A DNA stretch of 64,000 nt, taken from the NCBI RefSeq assembly GCF_000374425.1, contig NZ_KB894354.1:1-64000 (forward strand), in the 5' to 3' direction. Source of the stretch: Acinetobacter tjernbergiae DSM 14971 = CIP 107465 (GTDB lineage: Bacteria > Pseudomonadota > Gammaproteobacteria > Pseudomonadales > Moraxellaceae). The translations under genes and the position numbers were made by a program. Below the pieces are notes generated by a model. The model did not search any database and was not told the DNA's origin. It saw nothing but the letters and a program-made list of their open reading frames with translations. Positions 39,532-46,974 of the stretch are shown one piece after another (position 1 is the first letter of the stretch; the number at the start of each line of letters is the position of its first letter).

Positions 39532-39574
39532 TTTCCAGATTGTATGGTTAATCTTGATAAAAACAGTTGGTCTT

Positions 39575-40894
39575 TTAGCCTTGATTTAACGGGTAAAGCT
39601 TAGCGGCTTTGACATCATTGGTTGAAAAAAATGAAAATAGACCAGTCAACCAAGTCATAATTTTTTGAAAAATATTGGCTTCTTCAATTTGCACATTATT
39701 TTCAATCTGTAAGCTACGGATAAGTTGGTTATTTTGATAAACCGTTACGGTTGCCAAGTTCATAACTTGGGTTAATGGTGCTGTCAAATGTTGTTCATTG
39801 AGTTTGATATTGACGTGGGTATTGGTCGTTTGAATCGGTTCAATGATTTTAACTTGCTGATTTGTATCAATCATATGAATGCGCTGTGTGAGTAAATCAA
39901 AACTATTTAAATCAATCGGCGTTGCTTGATCATATAAAGATGTCGTTACGATGGCTGGTTGTTGTGTTTCGACTTTAAATATTTTCAAGGTTGATTTAAT
40001 GACTGGAAGCTCAGCAATCAGCCTTTGTTTCGGGATGACTTCTTCATCACGGGTATAGGTATAGGCTAAATTCATTAATTTATGGGCGACTTCGGCACGC
40101 TTGACTGCGCTAGGTGTACCAAGTACCACAACAATTAGACGACGTTTATCGGCATCTGGATTCTGTGTCGGGCGTTCTGCTGTTAATGCTAAGTTATAAC
40201 CTGCTGCCTTGGTATAACCTGTTTTTAAACCATCTGCTGTTGGATCCATTTTCAATGCAAGATTGGTTGCACGATGGAAGCGTTGGTTATAGCTAAAGCT
40301 TGGCATTTTTGAATAATGTAAATATTCAGGCGTTTGTTTCACAATCGCTTTTGCTAATAGACTAATATCAGCCGCCGTAGAGTAATGGTCTGTCATGGTA
40401 ATGCCAGCAGGATTACTAAAATGGGTATCTTTCATCCCTAAAGCTTGTGCTTCTTTGTTCATACGTGCTACGAATTGTGGAACGCTACCCGAAATTTTTT
40501 CAGCAAGCGTAACTGCCGCATCATTGGCAGACATCACAATTAAACCAGCCAAAAGCTGATCAACCGAAATTTGTTCGCCAGCCTTTAAATACATCTGAGA
40601 TTCATCCCACATCACTGTAGTTACGACAGGTGTTGCAGTGAGTACTTCTTCTTTACGTAATTTACCTGCTTCAATTTCTTTTAAAGCAATATAAGCCACC
40701 ATCATCTTGGTTAATGAGGCGGGCGCACGTTGAGCATGACTATTATGCTCAGCAATGATTTGCCCAGATTGAGCATCTACAATAGACCAAGCTTGTGCTT
40801 CAACTGTTTCAGGGGCGATATTGAGTAAATTGGCATGTGTAAGGTTGGCACATAACAGACTAAACAATGTAAAGAGAGAGAGGAAAAATTTCAC
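39575..40894 (-). CDS. dacC: D-alanyl-D-alanine carboxypeptidase (PBP5/6 family)
   Basis: A 439-residue periplasmic low-molecular-weight penicillin-binding protein. The signal peptide ends LTHANL. The three active-site motifs are SLTK (in PASLTKMMVAY), SAND (the SxN) and KTG (in DGLKTGYTKAAGYN). A beta-rich PBP5-type C-terminal domain and an amphipathic helix (IFQKIMTWLTGLFSFF) follow, anchoring it to the inner membrane. It removes the terminal D-Ala from peptidoglycan pentapeptides. It is longer than E. coli PBP5 (403) because of the tail after the helix. Confidence 0.93.
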   Translation of the reverse strand: MKFFLSLFTLFSLLCANLTHANLLNIAPETVEAQAWSIVDAQSGQIIAEHNSHAQRAPASLTKMMVAYIALKEIEAGKLRKEEVLTATPVVTTVMWDESQMYLKAGEQISVDQLLAGLIVMSANDAAVTLAEKISGSVPQFVARMNKEAQALGMKDTHFSNPAGITMTDHYSTAADISLLAKAIVKQTPEYLHYSKMPSFSYNQRFHRATNLALKMDPTADGLKTGYTKAAGYNLALTAERPTQNPDADKRRLIVVVLGTPSAVKRAEVAHKLMNLAYTYTRDEEVIPKQRLIAELPVIKSTLKIFKVETQQPAIVTTSLYDQATPIDLNSFDLLTQRIHMIDTNQQVKIIEPIQTTNTHVNIKLNEQHLTAPLTQVMNLATVTVYQNNQLIRSLQIENNVQIEEANIFQKIMTWLTGLFSFFSTNDVKAAKLYPLNQG

Positions 40895-41065
40895 GAGAAC
40901 ACCTTGTGCAGCCGATCCAATGGCACGAAAAGCGAAAAAAAGTATGCTATGACTTTTTTGTTGCAGAATCCAGCAACTTTTGCCAACAATTAAGACATCT
41001 GCGCATGACTTTGTAAAAAAATGCTAAGCTGTGTGAAACCGTTCCTATTTTTATGATCTAAAACT

Positions 41066-42769
41066 ATGTTGCACTATCAAATTGAGTTTGACGATTATCG
41101 CCAACATCTTATTCATGTCACGCTTCGTTTTCTTGCCAATCCAAACCAAGAGCTTTGGTTACCGACATGGATTCCTGGCAGTTATTTGATTCGAGAGTTT
41201 TCAAAACATATTGAATCGGTAAAAGCATCAGATGAAGCAGGGCGGTTGCTCAGCATTAAAAAAACAGAAAAAAATCGCTGGCGCTTATTCAATAATGACC
41301 ATGAACTGATTACAGTTGAATATGATGTCTATGCTTATGATTTGTCAGTACGTGGTGCGTATGTCGATCAAACTCGTTTATATGTCAATCCAGCTTGTGT
41401 TTGCTTAGGCTTACAAGATCAAGAACACTCGCCGTGTGAAGTTGAATTATTTTTACCTGATGAGTTAAAGCATTTCCAAATCGTGACGGGCTTAAGCTCA
41501 AAAAGTTTAGTCAAAGGACGTTTTACTCTAAAAGCTGAGAACTACGATCAATTGATTGATAGTCCATTTGAATTGGCAGAGCAAAGCCGTTTTAGCTTTG
41601 AAGCGAATGGTATTCCACATGAATTTGTCATCTCAGGTAAACACACAACGAATTTGACGCGTTTACAAGCTGATATTGCAAAGATTTGTCAGACTGAAAT
41701 TGACATGTTCGGTTCAGCACCATTCCAAAACTATACCTTTATGACGATGGCAACGGGCAATAGTTATGGTGGGCTAGAGCATTGTAATAGTACTAGTTTG
41801 ATTACACCACGTGATGATTTGCCGAAAGCAGATGAAGCAGAAGAACCTTCTAAAGATTATCAACGGTTCTTAGGTCTGTGTAGTCATGAATATTTTCATT
41901 CATGGTTAGTGAAGTTTATTCGTCCTGAAAACTTCGCCAATTATGACTTAAACAAAGAAAGTTATACCTCTTTGCTTTGGATTTTTGAAGGTTTCACCTC
42001 TTATTATGATGACTTGATTTTGTTGCGTAGTGGCGTGATTTCTCAGAAATCATATCTAGAGCTACTCAAAGCGCAAATTGATCGTTATTTGCAAAACCCA
42101 GGGCGTTGTATTCAGTCTGTTTCAGAATCGAGTTTTGATGCATGGATTAAATTCTATCGTCAGGATGAAAACTCGAATAATGCAGGCACAAGTTACTATA
42201 ACAAGGGCAGTTTAGTCGCACTTTGCTTAGATTTGGGTTTACGCTTACGTGGTTCGAACTTAGATGCCTTAATGCGTTGTTTATACGAAAATACTCAAAA
42301 GGGAATTCAAGTCAATGAACGCACGATTTTTGAATTGTGTAATGAACTGACGGGTGATAATTGGCTAGAGCAAATCAATCATTTGATCAATACCACCGAT
42401 GAATTGCCTTTAGATCAATTATTCCCAGAATTTGGTCTGAGCTATACGCTTAAAAATGATAAGGCTTTGCCGTTTGGGTTAAAAGTCACGGATAAAACCG
42501 AAGGTGTTGTCTTACAACATGTTCGTCGTGATAGTGCTGCTGCACAGGCTGGTTTATCCGCAAATGATGTGATTATTGCAATTGATGGCGTAAAAGCATC
42601 GGAGAAACTTTTAGCGAAGTATGCGAAACAACAAGGTTCATTTACAGTTTATGCATTCCGCCGTGATGAGTTTTTGCAATTCGAATTGCAAGTGGGTGAA
42701 AACGCATTAACGACAGTTGAGTTAAAAGTTGAAGATCAGCATAAAGTTGACCGTTGGCTGAGCTGCTAG
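41066..42769 (+). CDS. M61-family metallopeptidase with PDZ domain
   Basis: A 567-residue glycyl-aminopeptidase-type protein. The N-terminal beta domain has LWLPTWIPGSYLIREF (conserved in M61) and the middle has GNSYGGLEHCNST. The zinc site is SHEYFHSWLVKFIRP (HExxH) with the third ligand Glu downstream in LLWIFEGFTSYYDD. A C-terminal PDZ domain (residues about 465-545) has LQHVRRDSAAAQAGLSANDVIIAIDG. No signal peptide is present. It cleaves N-terminal Gly or Ala from peptides. A terminator that once followed the gene is now split by a MITE-like insertion. Confidence 0.9.
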   Translation: MLHYQIEFDDYRQHLIHVTLRFLANPNQELWLPTWIPGSYLIREFSKHIESVKASDEAGRLLSIKKTEKNRWRLFNNDHELITVEYDVYAYDLSVRGAYVDQTRLYVNPACVCLGLQDQEHSPCEVELFLPDELKHFQIVTGLSSKSLVKGRFTLKAENYDQLIDSPFELAEQSRFSFEANGIPHEFVISGKHTTNLTRLQADIAKICQTEIDMFGSAPFQNYTFMTMATGNSYGGLEHCNSTSLITPRDDLPKADEAEEPSKDYQRFLGLCSHEYFHSWLVKFIRPENFANYDLNKESYTSLLWIFEGFTSYYDDLILLRSGVISQKSYLELLKAQIDRYLQNPGRCIQSVSESSFDAWIKFYRQDENSNNAGTSYYNKGSLVALCLDLGLRLRGSNLDALMRCLYENTQKGIQVNERTIFELCNELTGDNWLEQINHLINTTDELPLDQLFPEFGLSYTLKNDKALPFGLKVTDKTEGVVLQHVRRDSAAAQAGLSANDVIIAIDGVKASEKLLAKYAKQQGSFTVYAFRRDEFLQFELQVGENALTTVELKVEDQHKVDRWLSC

Positions 42770-42777
42770 GTGCTTAG

Positions 42778-43007
42778 AAAAAGACGCTAATTCTGAGCTA
42801 ATGTCAATCAGTTAAGCATTTTTAATCTTCCCCTTGCGAAGCGATGCTTCTCACCTTTTCAAAGGATTGAGTATTTCGAAATTCAATACAGTGTTGAATT
42901 CAGTGGTGTTCCCCTCTTTTTCAAAGAGGGGTTAGGGGAGATTTATTAATCAGTAATAATGAAATTATACTTAACTGATCAGCATTACTCATTCTGAGCG
43001 TCTTTTT
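42778..43007. terminator. Bidirectional terminator split by a MITE-like insertion
   Basis: AAAAAGACGCT (42778-42788) and AGCGTCTTTTT (42997-43007) would form an 11-bp stem with T-runs on both sides. The 193-bp element at 42798-42990 sits in the loop. The ancestral loop would be about 7 bases. It serves the convergent M61 peptidase and HIU hydrolase genes. Confidence 0.75.
42798..42990. repeat. MITE-like dispersed repeat, copy 2 (193 bp, inverted relative to copy 1)
   Basis: The same length as the element at 26591-26783 and, after reverse complementing, nearly identical by eye. It is flanked by perfect 8-bp direct repeats ATTCTGAG (42790-42797 and 42991-42998). The shared central hairpin is CCCCTCTTT-TTC-AAAGAGGGG. 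The exact direct repeats and equal lengths indicate transposition as a unit. There are no open frames of note. Confidence 0.92.
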
Positions 43008-43010
43008 TTG

Positions 43011-43412
43011 TCAATTGCCTCGGTAGGTGGAATAACCATACGGGCTGAGCAGTAAAGGAATATGATAATGAGGAACAGTTCCATCGACTTCAAAAATGAC
43101 AGGAACTTCTGGGAAAAATGAACTTTGTTGGTTCTGTTGAAACCATTCGCCTGTTTTAAAGGTCACTTTATAAATCCCTGTGACTAATTTTTGTTGAGTT
43201 GGGGCGAGCGCAGTAATTCGTCCGTTGTGATCTGTTTTGGCTTGATTGATTTCTACCCATTTATCTTTTTGTTGCACTGCTAAAGCCACACTCACATTGG
43301 CAGCGGGCAAACCATTCTCCAAGTTAAGTACATGAACACTGAGCGGATTAGCATTGGCTGCCAAAACTGCACTTGAATAAAATAGTGTGACTGCGGTTAA
43401 AAATTTATACAT
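43011..43412 (-). CDS. hiuH: 5-hydroxyisourate hydrolase (transthyretin-like), periplasmic
   Basis: A 133-residue protein with a signal peptide ending AVLAAN. It has LSVHVLNLENGLPAANVSVAL (catalytic His), TDHNGRITAL (Arg), VPHYHIPLLLSPYGYSTYRG (second His) and a C-terminal YRGN in place of the near-universal YRGS. The enzyme hydrolyses 5-hydroxyisourate in purine degradation. No other urate genes are nearby. The Ser to Asn change at the end may affect activity. Confidence 0.85.
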   Translation of the reverse strand: MYKFLTAVTLFYSSAVLAANANPLSVHVLNLENGLPAANVSVALAVQQKDKWVEINQAKTDHNGRITALAPTQQKLVTGIYKVTFKTGEWFQQNQQSSFFPEVPVIFEVDGTVPHYHIPLLLSPYGYSTYRGN

Positions 43413-43510
43413 GTACTAACTCCAAATGAGCGTTTAGATAAACAGTAGAAGGCACATTGTGACCAGATACTGAAAATACATCTGTAAAGATTCACTTGCC
43501 GAATATTAAA

Positions 43511-43533
43511 AAGGCACTGTCGATCAGTGCCTT
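43511..43533 (-). terminator. Intrinsic terminator of the outer-membrane barrel gene
   Basis: AAGGCACTG, loop TCGAT, CAGTGCCTT; on the minus strand it is followed by TTTTT. It lies 12 bases after the gene's stop. Confidence 0.8.
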
Positions 43534-43544
43534 GGTTATGCTTG

Positions 43545-44237
43545 TTAGAATGAATATCTTGCACCTAAATAAAACTCGCTTGAATATAGATGTGCTTTCA
43601 TCTGTTCATCTTGTAGTCCACGAGCATTGGCAAAGTTATTTAAACCACTCTCAGCCTTGCCCAAATCGACATAGCGATAACCTAAATCAAGATTTAAGTT
43701 TGGAATAGCTTTGTAGCTTGCACCTGCACCTAAGCTATACACTAGCTGAGTATCGGTATTGGCAAGATATTGACGAGATATGTTGCCTTGCCAACCTGAA
43801 GATTCGATATGAGCAACACCTAAGCCAAGATTGCCATATATCGCTACATTGTTGAGAACTTCAAAATCACGGTAAGCATTTAGCATCAAACGCTGAGTAT
43901 CTACTTTGTGATGATTAAAACTGGTCGGAAAATTGCTTGAACCACTGGTAAATTCCGCATCATTTTTGAAGGTGTATTCACCTTCAGTGCGCCAGCCATT
44001 ACCAAAATCATAACCAAAACCAAGTGATGCATTGGTTAAGTTTTTCTTTTCATCGCCTGCAACAAATTGACCAATACCTGGACGTAAACTAGTTTCCATA
44101 TTGTCCGCTTTGAGTTTAACCGCAGCAACTTTTGCCGAGACATAATACCCCGCATGATTCGTTTCCTGAGCATAGCTTACGGATACAGTTGTCAGTAAAA
44201 AAGATGAAAATGCGAAGCGAATAAATATTTTGTCCAT
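43545..44237 (-). CDS. Outer-membrane beta-barrel protein (opacity/OmpA-barrel-like)
   Basis: A 230-residue protein with a signal peptide ending SVSYAQ and eight or so amphipathic strands. ASLGFGYDFGNGWRTEGEYTF, YGNLGLGVAHIESSG, LNLDLGYRYVDLG and the C-terminal SEFYLGARYSF, ending in Phe, are typical of 8-stranded barrels. There is no peptidoglycan-binding domain. It is divergent from the two-component system genes at 44388, so it may be a target. The ATG at 44237 is chosen over an upstream TTG. Confidence 0.8.
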   Translation of the reverse strand: MDKIFIRFAFSSFLLTTVSVSYAQETNHAGYYVSAKVAAVKLKADNMETSLRPGIGQFVAGDEKKNLTNASLGFGYDFGNGWRTEGEYTFKNDAEFTSGSSNFPTSFNHHKVDTQRLMLNAYRDFEVLNNVAIYGNLGLGVAHIESSGWQGNISRQYLANTDTQLVYSLGAGASYKAIPNLNLDLGYRYVDLGKAESGLNNFANARGLQDEQMKAHLYSSEFYLGARYSF

Positions 44238-44338
44238 ACTCAATTTTCCCAAATCAGTAGAGGAATACTTGGTGATAAAAATCTTAATTTCCTCAATACA
44301 TGGTAGGAAGAAATGAATCTTGGGATGATGACAATTAG

Positions 44339-44354
44339 ATTACCGATTTGTAAT
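44339..44354. promoter_or_regulatory. Candidate response-regulator operator (ATTAC-N6-GTAAT)
   Basis: A perfect 5-bp inverted repeat, ATTAC at 44339-44343 and GTAAT at 44350-44354, 33 bases before the OmpR-type regulator and in the gap shared with the divergent barrel gene. OmpR-family metal regulators often bind such palindromes; binding here is a guess. Confidence 0.4.
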
Positions 44355-44387
44355 TTTTCAGGTGACTAAACAAGGTTAACATGTGCT

Positions 44388-45071
44388 ATGCATATTTTAA
44401 TTGTTGAAGATGAATCCAAAATTGCGCAGTTTTTAGCGAAGGGATTACAAGAATCTGGATATACCTGTGCCATTGCGAAAGATGGCATAGATGGATTGTC
44501 ACGTTTGCAAGCTGAAGCATTTGACTTACTGATTTTAGATGTCATGTTACCGAAATTGGATGGTTGGCATGTTTTGCAGACGTTACGAACCTTTTCAAAA
44601 ATGCCTGTGTTAATGCTCACGGCAAAAGACCATGTACTCGATCGAGTCAAGGGTTTGGAGTTAGGGGCTGATGATTACCTCATTAAACCCTTTTCTTATG
44701 TCGAGTTATTGGCACGAATCAAGAGCTTATTGCGCCGTGTGCCAAGTGTTGAAAAAGAAATTTATCAGATTGCGAATTTGAGTTTGAACCGATTCAGTCG
44801 AGAAGTATATCGTGCAGACAGTAAAATTGATTTAACGGCCAAAGAGTTTGTGTTACTGCAATTATTAATTCAGCATCGGGGTGAAGTGCTGACACGGACA
44901 CAAATTGCCTCAATGGTTTGGAATATCAACTTTGAGACGGACACCAATGTGGTAGATGTCGCTATACGCCGATTAAGAGCCAAGATTGATGATCATTTTT
45001 CTCCCAAGCTGATTTATACCGTTAGAGGTATGGGCTATAAGGTCGATTTACACAATGAAAATCATGAATAG
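44388..45071 (+). CDS. OmpR-family response regulator (heavy-metal-regulator type)
   Basis: A 227-residue regulator. The receiver domain has the acidic pair in VEDESKIAQFL, the phospho-acceptor Asp in LLILDVMLPKLDG (about residue 51) and Lys in DDYLIKPFSY. The C-terminal winged helix includes KEFVLLQLLIQHRGEVLTRTQI, NVVDVAIRRLRAKID and TVRGMGYKV. It groups by eye with the CusR/CopR/IrlR regulators, whose kinases sense metals. The kinase gene overlaps its 3' end by 17 bases. Confidence 0.9.
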   Translation: MHILIVEDESKIAQFLAKGLQESGYTCAIAKDGIDGLSRLQAEAFDLLILDVMLPKLDGWHVLQTLRTFSKMPVLMLTAKDHVLDRVKGLELGADDYLIKPFSYVELLARIKSLLRRVPSVEKEIYQIANLSLNRFSREVYRADSKIDLTAKEFVLLQLLIQHRGEVLTRTQIASMVWNINFETDTNVVDVAIRRLRAKIDDHFSPKLIYTVRGMGYKVDLHNENHE

Positions 45072-46431
45072 ACTGTCCTTAGCTTCACGTTTAAGTATTG
45101 CTTTTAGTCTGATTTCTTGTGTTGTTTTTATCAGTATTGGCGGTTTGTCTTATCAAAGCTTTCGTGAAATGGTTTATACCCAACAGGACAAAGCATTAAC
45201 TGCTCGTATCAAGCGGATGGAGGTCTTTTTGACCGATGCTCATACCATTCATATATTAGGAAAATATCCAAAACTTTATGAAAATATGGTGGGGCATGAA
45301 GACAGTATTTTTATTGTCAAAGAATCAAACAAAGACTTGATTCGGCTTAATCCTTTAAATATTAAAATTCCTAGGTTGAATTATTCTCCGCAAATTCAAT
45401 ACTGCAATAATACAACCCATCATCCAACAACACGTTTTGCTTTCAAATCGATTCAGTTTGGCAATCAAGATTATCAATTGATTGCAGGGCAGCAGTGGTA
45501 TGGGGCGAATCAGATACTCAGTCAATATTTTTGGAAAGTCGCATTTTATAGTGGCTTAGGTATCGTGTTATCTAGTTTGTTAGGTTTTATGGTGGGGCAT
45601 TATTTGTTTCGTTCCATGCGTATTTTGATTGCAGAGACCAGTAAAATCAATGTAAAAAAATTAAATCATCGCATTGAGGTAGAGTCCACCAATCTTGAGG
45701 TGCAACAACTCAGCCATGCGATGAATCAAATGCTCGATAAAATTCAGGACGATTATCAAAAACTAGCCCAGTTTTCAGAAGACATTGCACATGAGTTGAG
45801 AACTCCACTCAATAACCTGATGGGGCAGACACAGATTATGTTATCCCATGCTCGAACAACAGATGAATTAGAGAATTTATTGTATTCGCATTTAGAAGAG
45901 TATGAACGTCTGACTAAACTGATTGAAAGTATGCTTTTTATTGCACGTTCAGAACATCGTGAATATGGATTAGACAAAAAATCCGTGAATCTAAAACAAC
46001 TCATTAAAAATATTACGGATTATTTTGATTGTCTAATTGATGAAAGGGAAATGTCATTAGTGATCCATGTCATGGATGATTTTAATATCGTTGCAAATGA
46101 AATATGGATACAGCGAGCAATTGCAAATTTAATGAGTAATGCTGTTTTACATGGAAAAGAAGGAGGTGAAATTACATTGGAGGTAAAACAGAATGATGCT
46201 GATTGTATGATCAGAATTGTTACACATAACGTATTTATTGATGAAAAACATCTATCACATTTATTTGACCGCTTTTATCAAGTCGATGAAAGTCGGCACA
46301 AAAGGACTCAAACAGGTGGCTTGGGTCTGGCGATTGTAAAATCAATTATGCAATTGCATGGTGGTTCAGTCGAAGTTGAAAATCAAACAGAAGGTGTGGC
46401 ATTTAAACTGATTCTACCTAGGGTCTGTTGA
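45055..46431 (+). CDS. Sensor histidine kinase
   Basis: A 458-residue kinase with two membrane helices (about residues 12-32 and 160-185) flanking a periplasmic sensor of about 125 residues. The HAMP-like linker is followed by the H-box FSEDIAHELRTPLNNLMGQ (His near 246), the N-box IQRAIANLMSNAVLHG and the G-box TGGLGLAIVKSIMQLHGG. It should phosphorylate the regulator encoded just upstream. The length and layout match heavy-metal sensor kinases (CusS type), but I see no clear metal-ligand pattern, so the signal is uncertain. Confidence 0.9.
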   Translation: MKIMNRLSLASRLSIAFSLISCVVFISIGGLSYQSFREMVYTQQDKALTARIKRMEVFLTDAHTIHILGKYPKLYENMVGHEDSIFIVKESNKDLIRLNPLNIKIPRLNYSPQIQYCNNTTHHPTTRFAFKSIQFGNQDYQLIAGQQWYGANQILSQYFWKVAFYSGLGIVLSSLLGFMVGHYLFRSMRILIAETSKINVKKLNHRIEVESTNLEVQQLSHAMNQMLDKIQDDYQKLAQFSEDIAHELRTPLNNLMGQTQIMLSHARTTDELENLLYSHLEEYERLTKLIESMLFIARSEHREYGLDKKSVNLKQLIKNITDYFDCLIDEREMSLVIHVMDDFNIVANEIWIQRAIANLMSNAVLHGKEGGEITLEVKQNDADCMIRIVTHNVFIDEKHLSHLFDRFYQVDESRHKRTQTGGLGLAIVKSIMQLHGGSVEVENQTEGVAFKLILPRVC

Positions 46432-46698
46432 GATTTTCGCGATGCCTAGTGCCATCTAAAAATATTCTCTATCTCAATGAGCGTTATGACTCGTAAGGTG
46501 AAATACCATAGGCTTCATACACCGACTCTCATAGCTGAGCTTATTTTTGTTATGAAACGAGTAACAATTTATTTTCGAGTTCATCTGATGAAAAGTGCAA
46601 TTTTGACTACTTTTTGATATCGGTAACAGCACGCTTATTGAGCAGATGAAATTACACAAAGCAATATTTCACTCTGATAAACAATACGTATTTTGGGT
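46432..46698. other. Non-coding stretch before the icd leader repeats
   Basis: The region between the histidine kinase stop and the first leader repeat. I see no gene. It probably holds the icd promoter. AT-rich stretches around 46550-46600 and 46660-46690 could be promoter elements, but none stands out. Confidence 0.5.
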
Positions 46699-46943
46699 AT
46701 TTCTTAACGAAATGTCATTATACAGTATATTGCGTTGACGAGAGCAGCATGAATACTGATAATCTCTAGTTTTAATTGAGCAAACTGGTTCGCAGGGGTG
46801 AACACTTGAACTTGCCCCTACTATTTCGTAGCGAAATGTCGTTATCACTGGATATTGCGTTGACTGAGATGCGATCAGGACTGATACTCTCACGCTAATT
46901 TAAGCAAACTGGTTTGCAGGGGGCGAAGCCTTTTTTAGCCCCT
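46699..46943 (+). ncRNA. Candidate structured leader RNA of icd: two tandem 121-nt repeats
   Basis: Copy 1 is 46699-46819 and copy 2 is 46823-46943. Each is 121 nt, and by eye about three quarters of positions match. Both begin with an ATTTC...GAAAT hairpin, share ATATTGCGTTGAC, have a GAGA...TCTC stem, then GCAAACTGGTTYGC and a final AGGGG...CCCCT stem. In copy 2 the 3' arm GCCCCT (46938-46943) can instead pair perfectly with AGGGGC of the icd Shine-Dalgarno (46963-46968). This is the layout of a tandem-aptamer translational riboswitch, but ligand and function are unknown. Confidence 0.55.
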
Positions 46944-46974
46944 AGAAACTTAATCTAACACAAGGGGCAATATA

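Noticed and set aside
46699..46943. Tandem glycine riboswitch upstream of icd
   Set aside because: The tandem layout and a CTCTCA stretch looked suggestive, but the conserved glycine-aptamer core is absent and the downstream gene is not a glycine gene.
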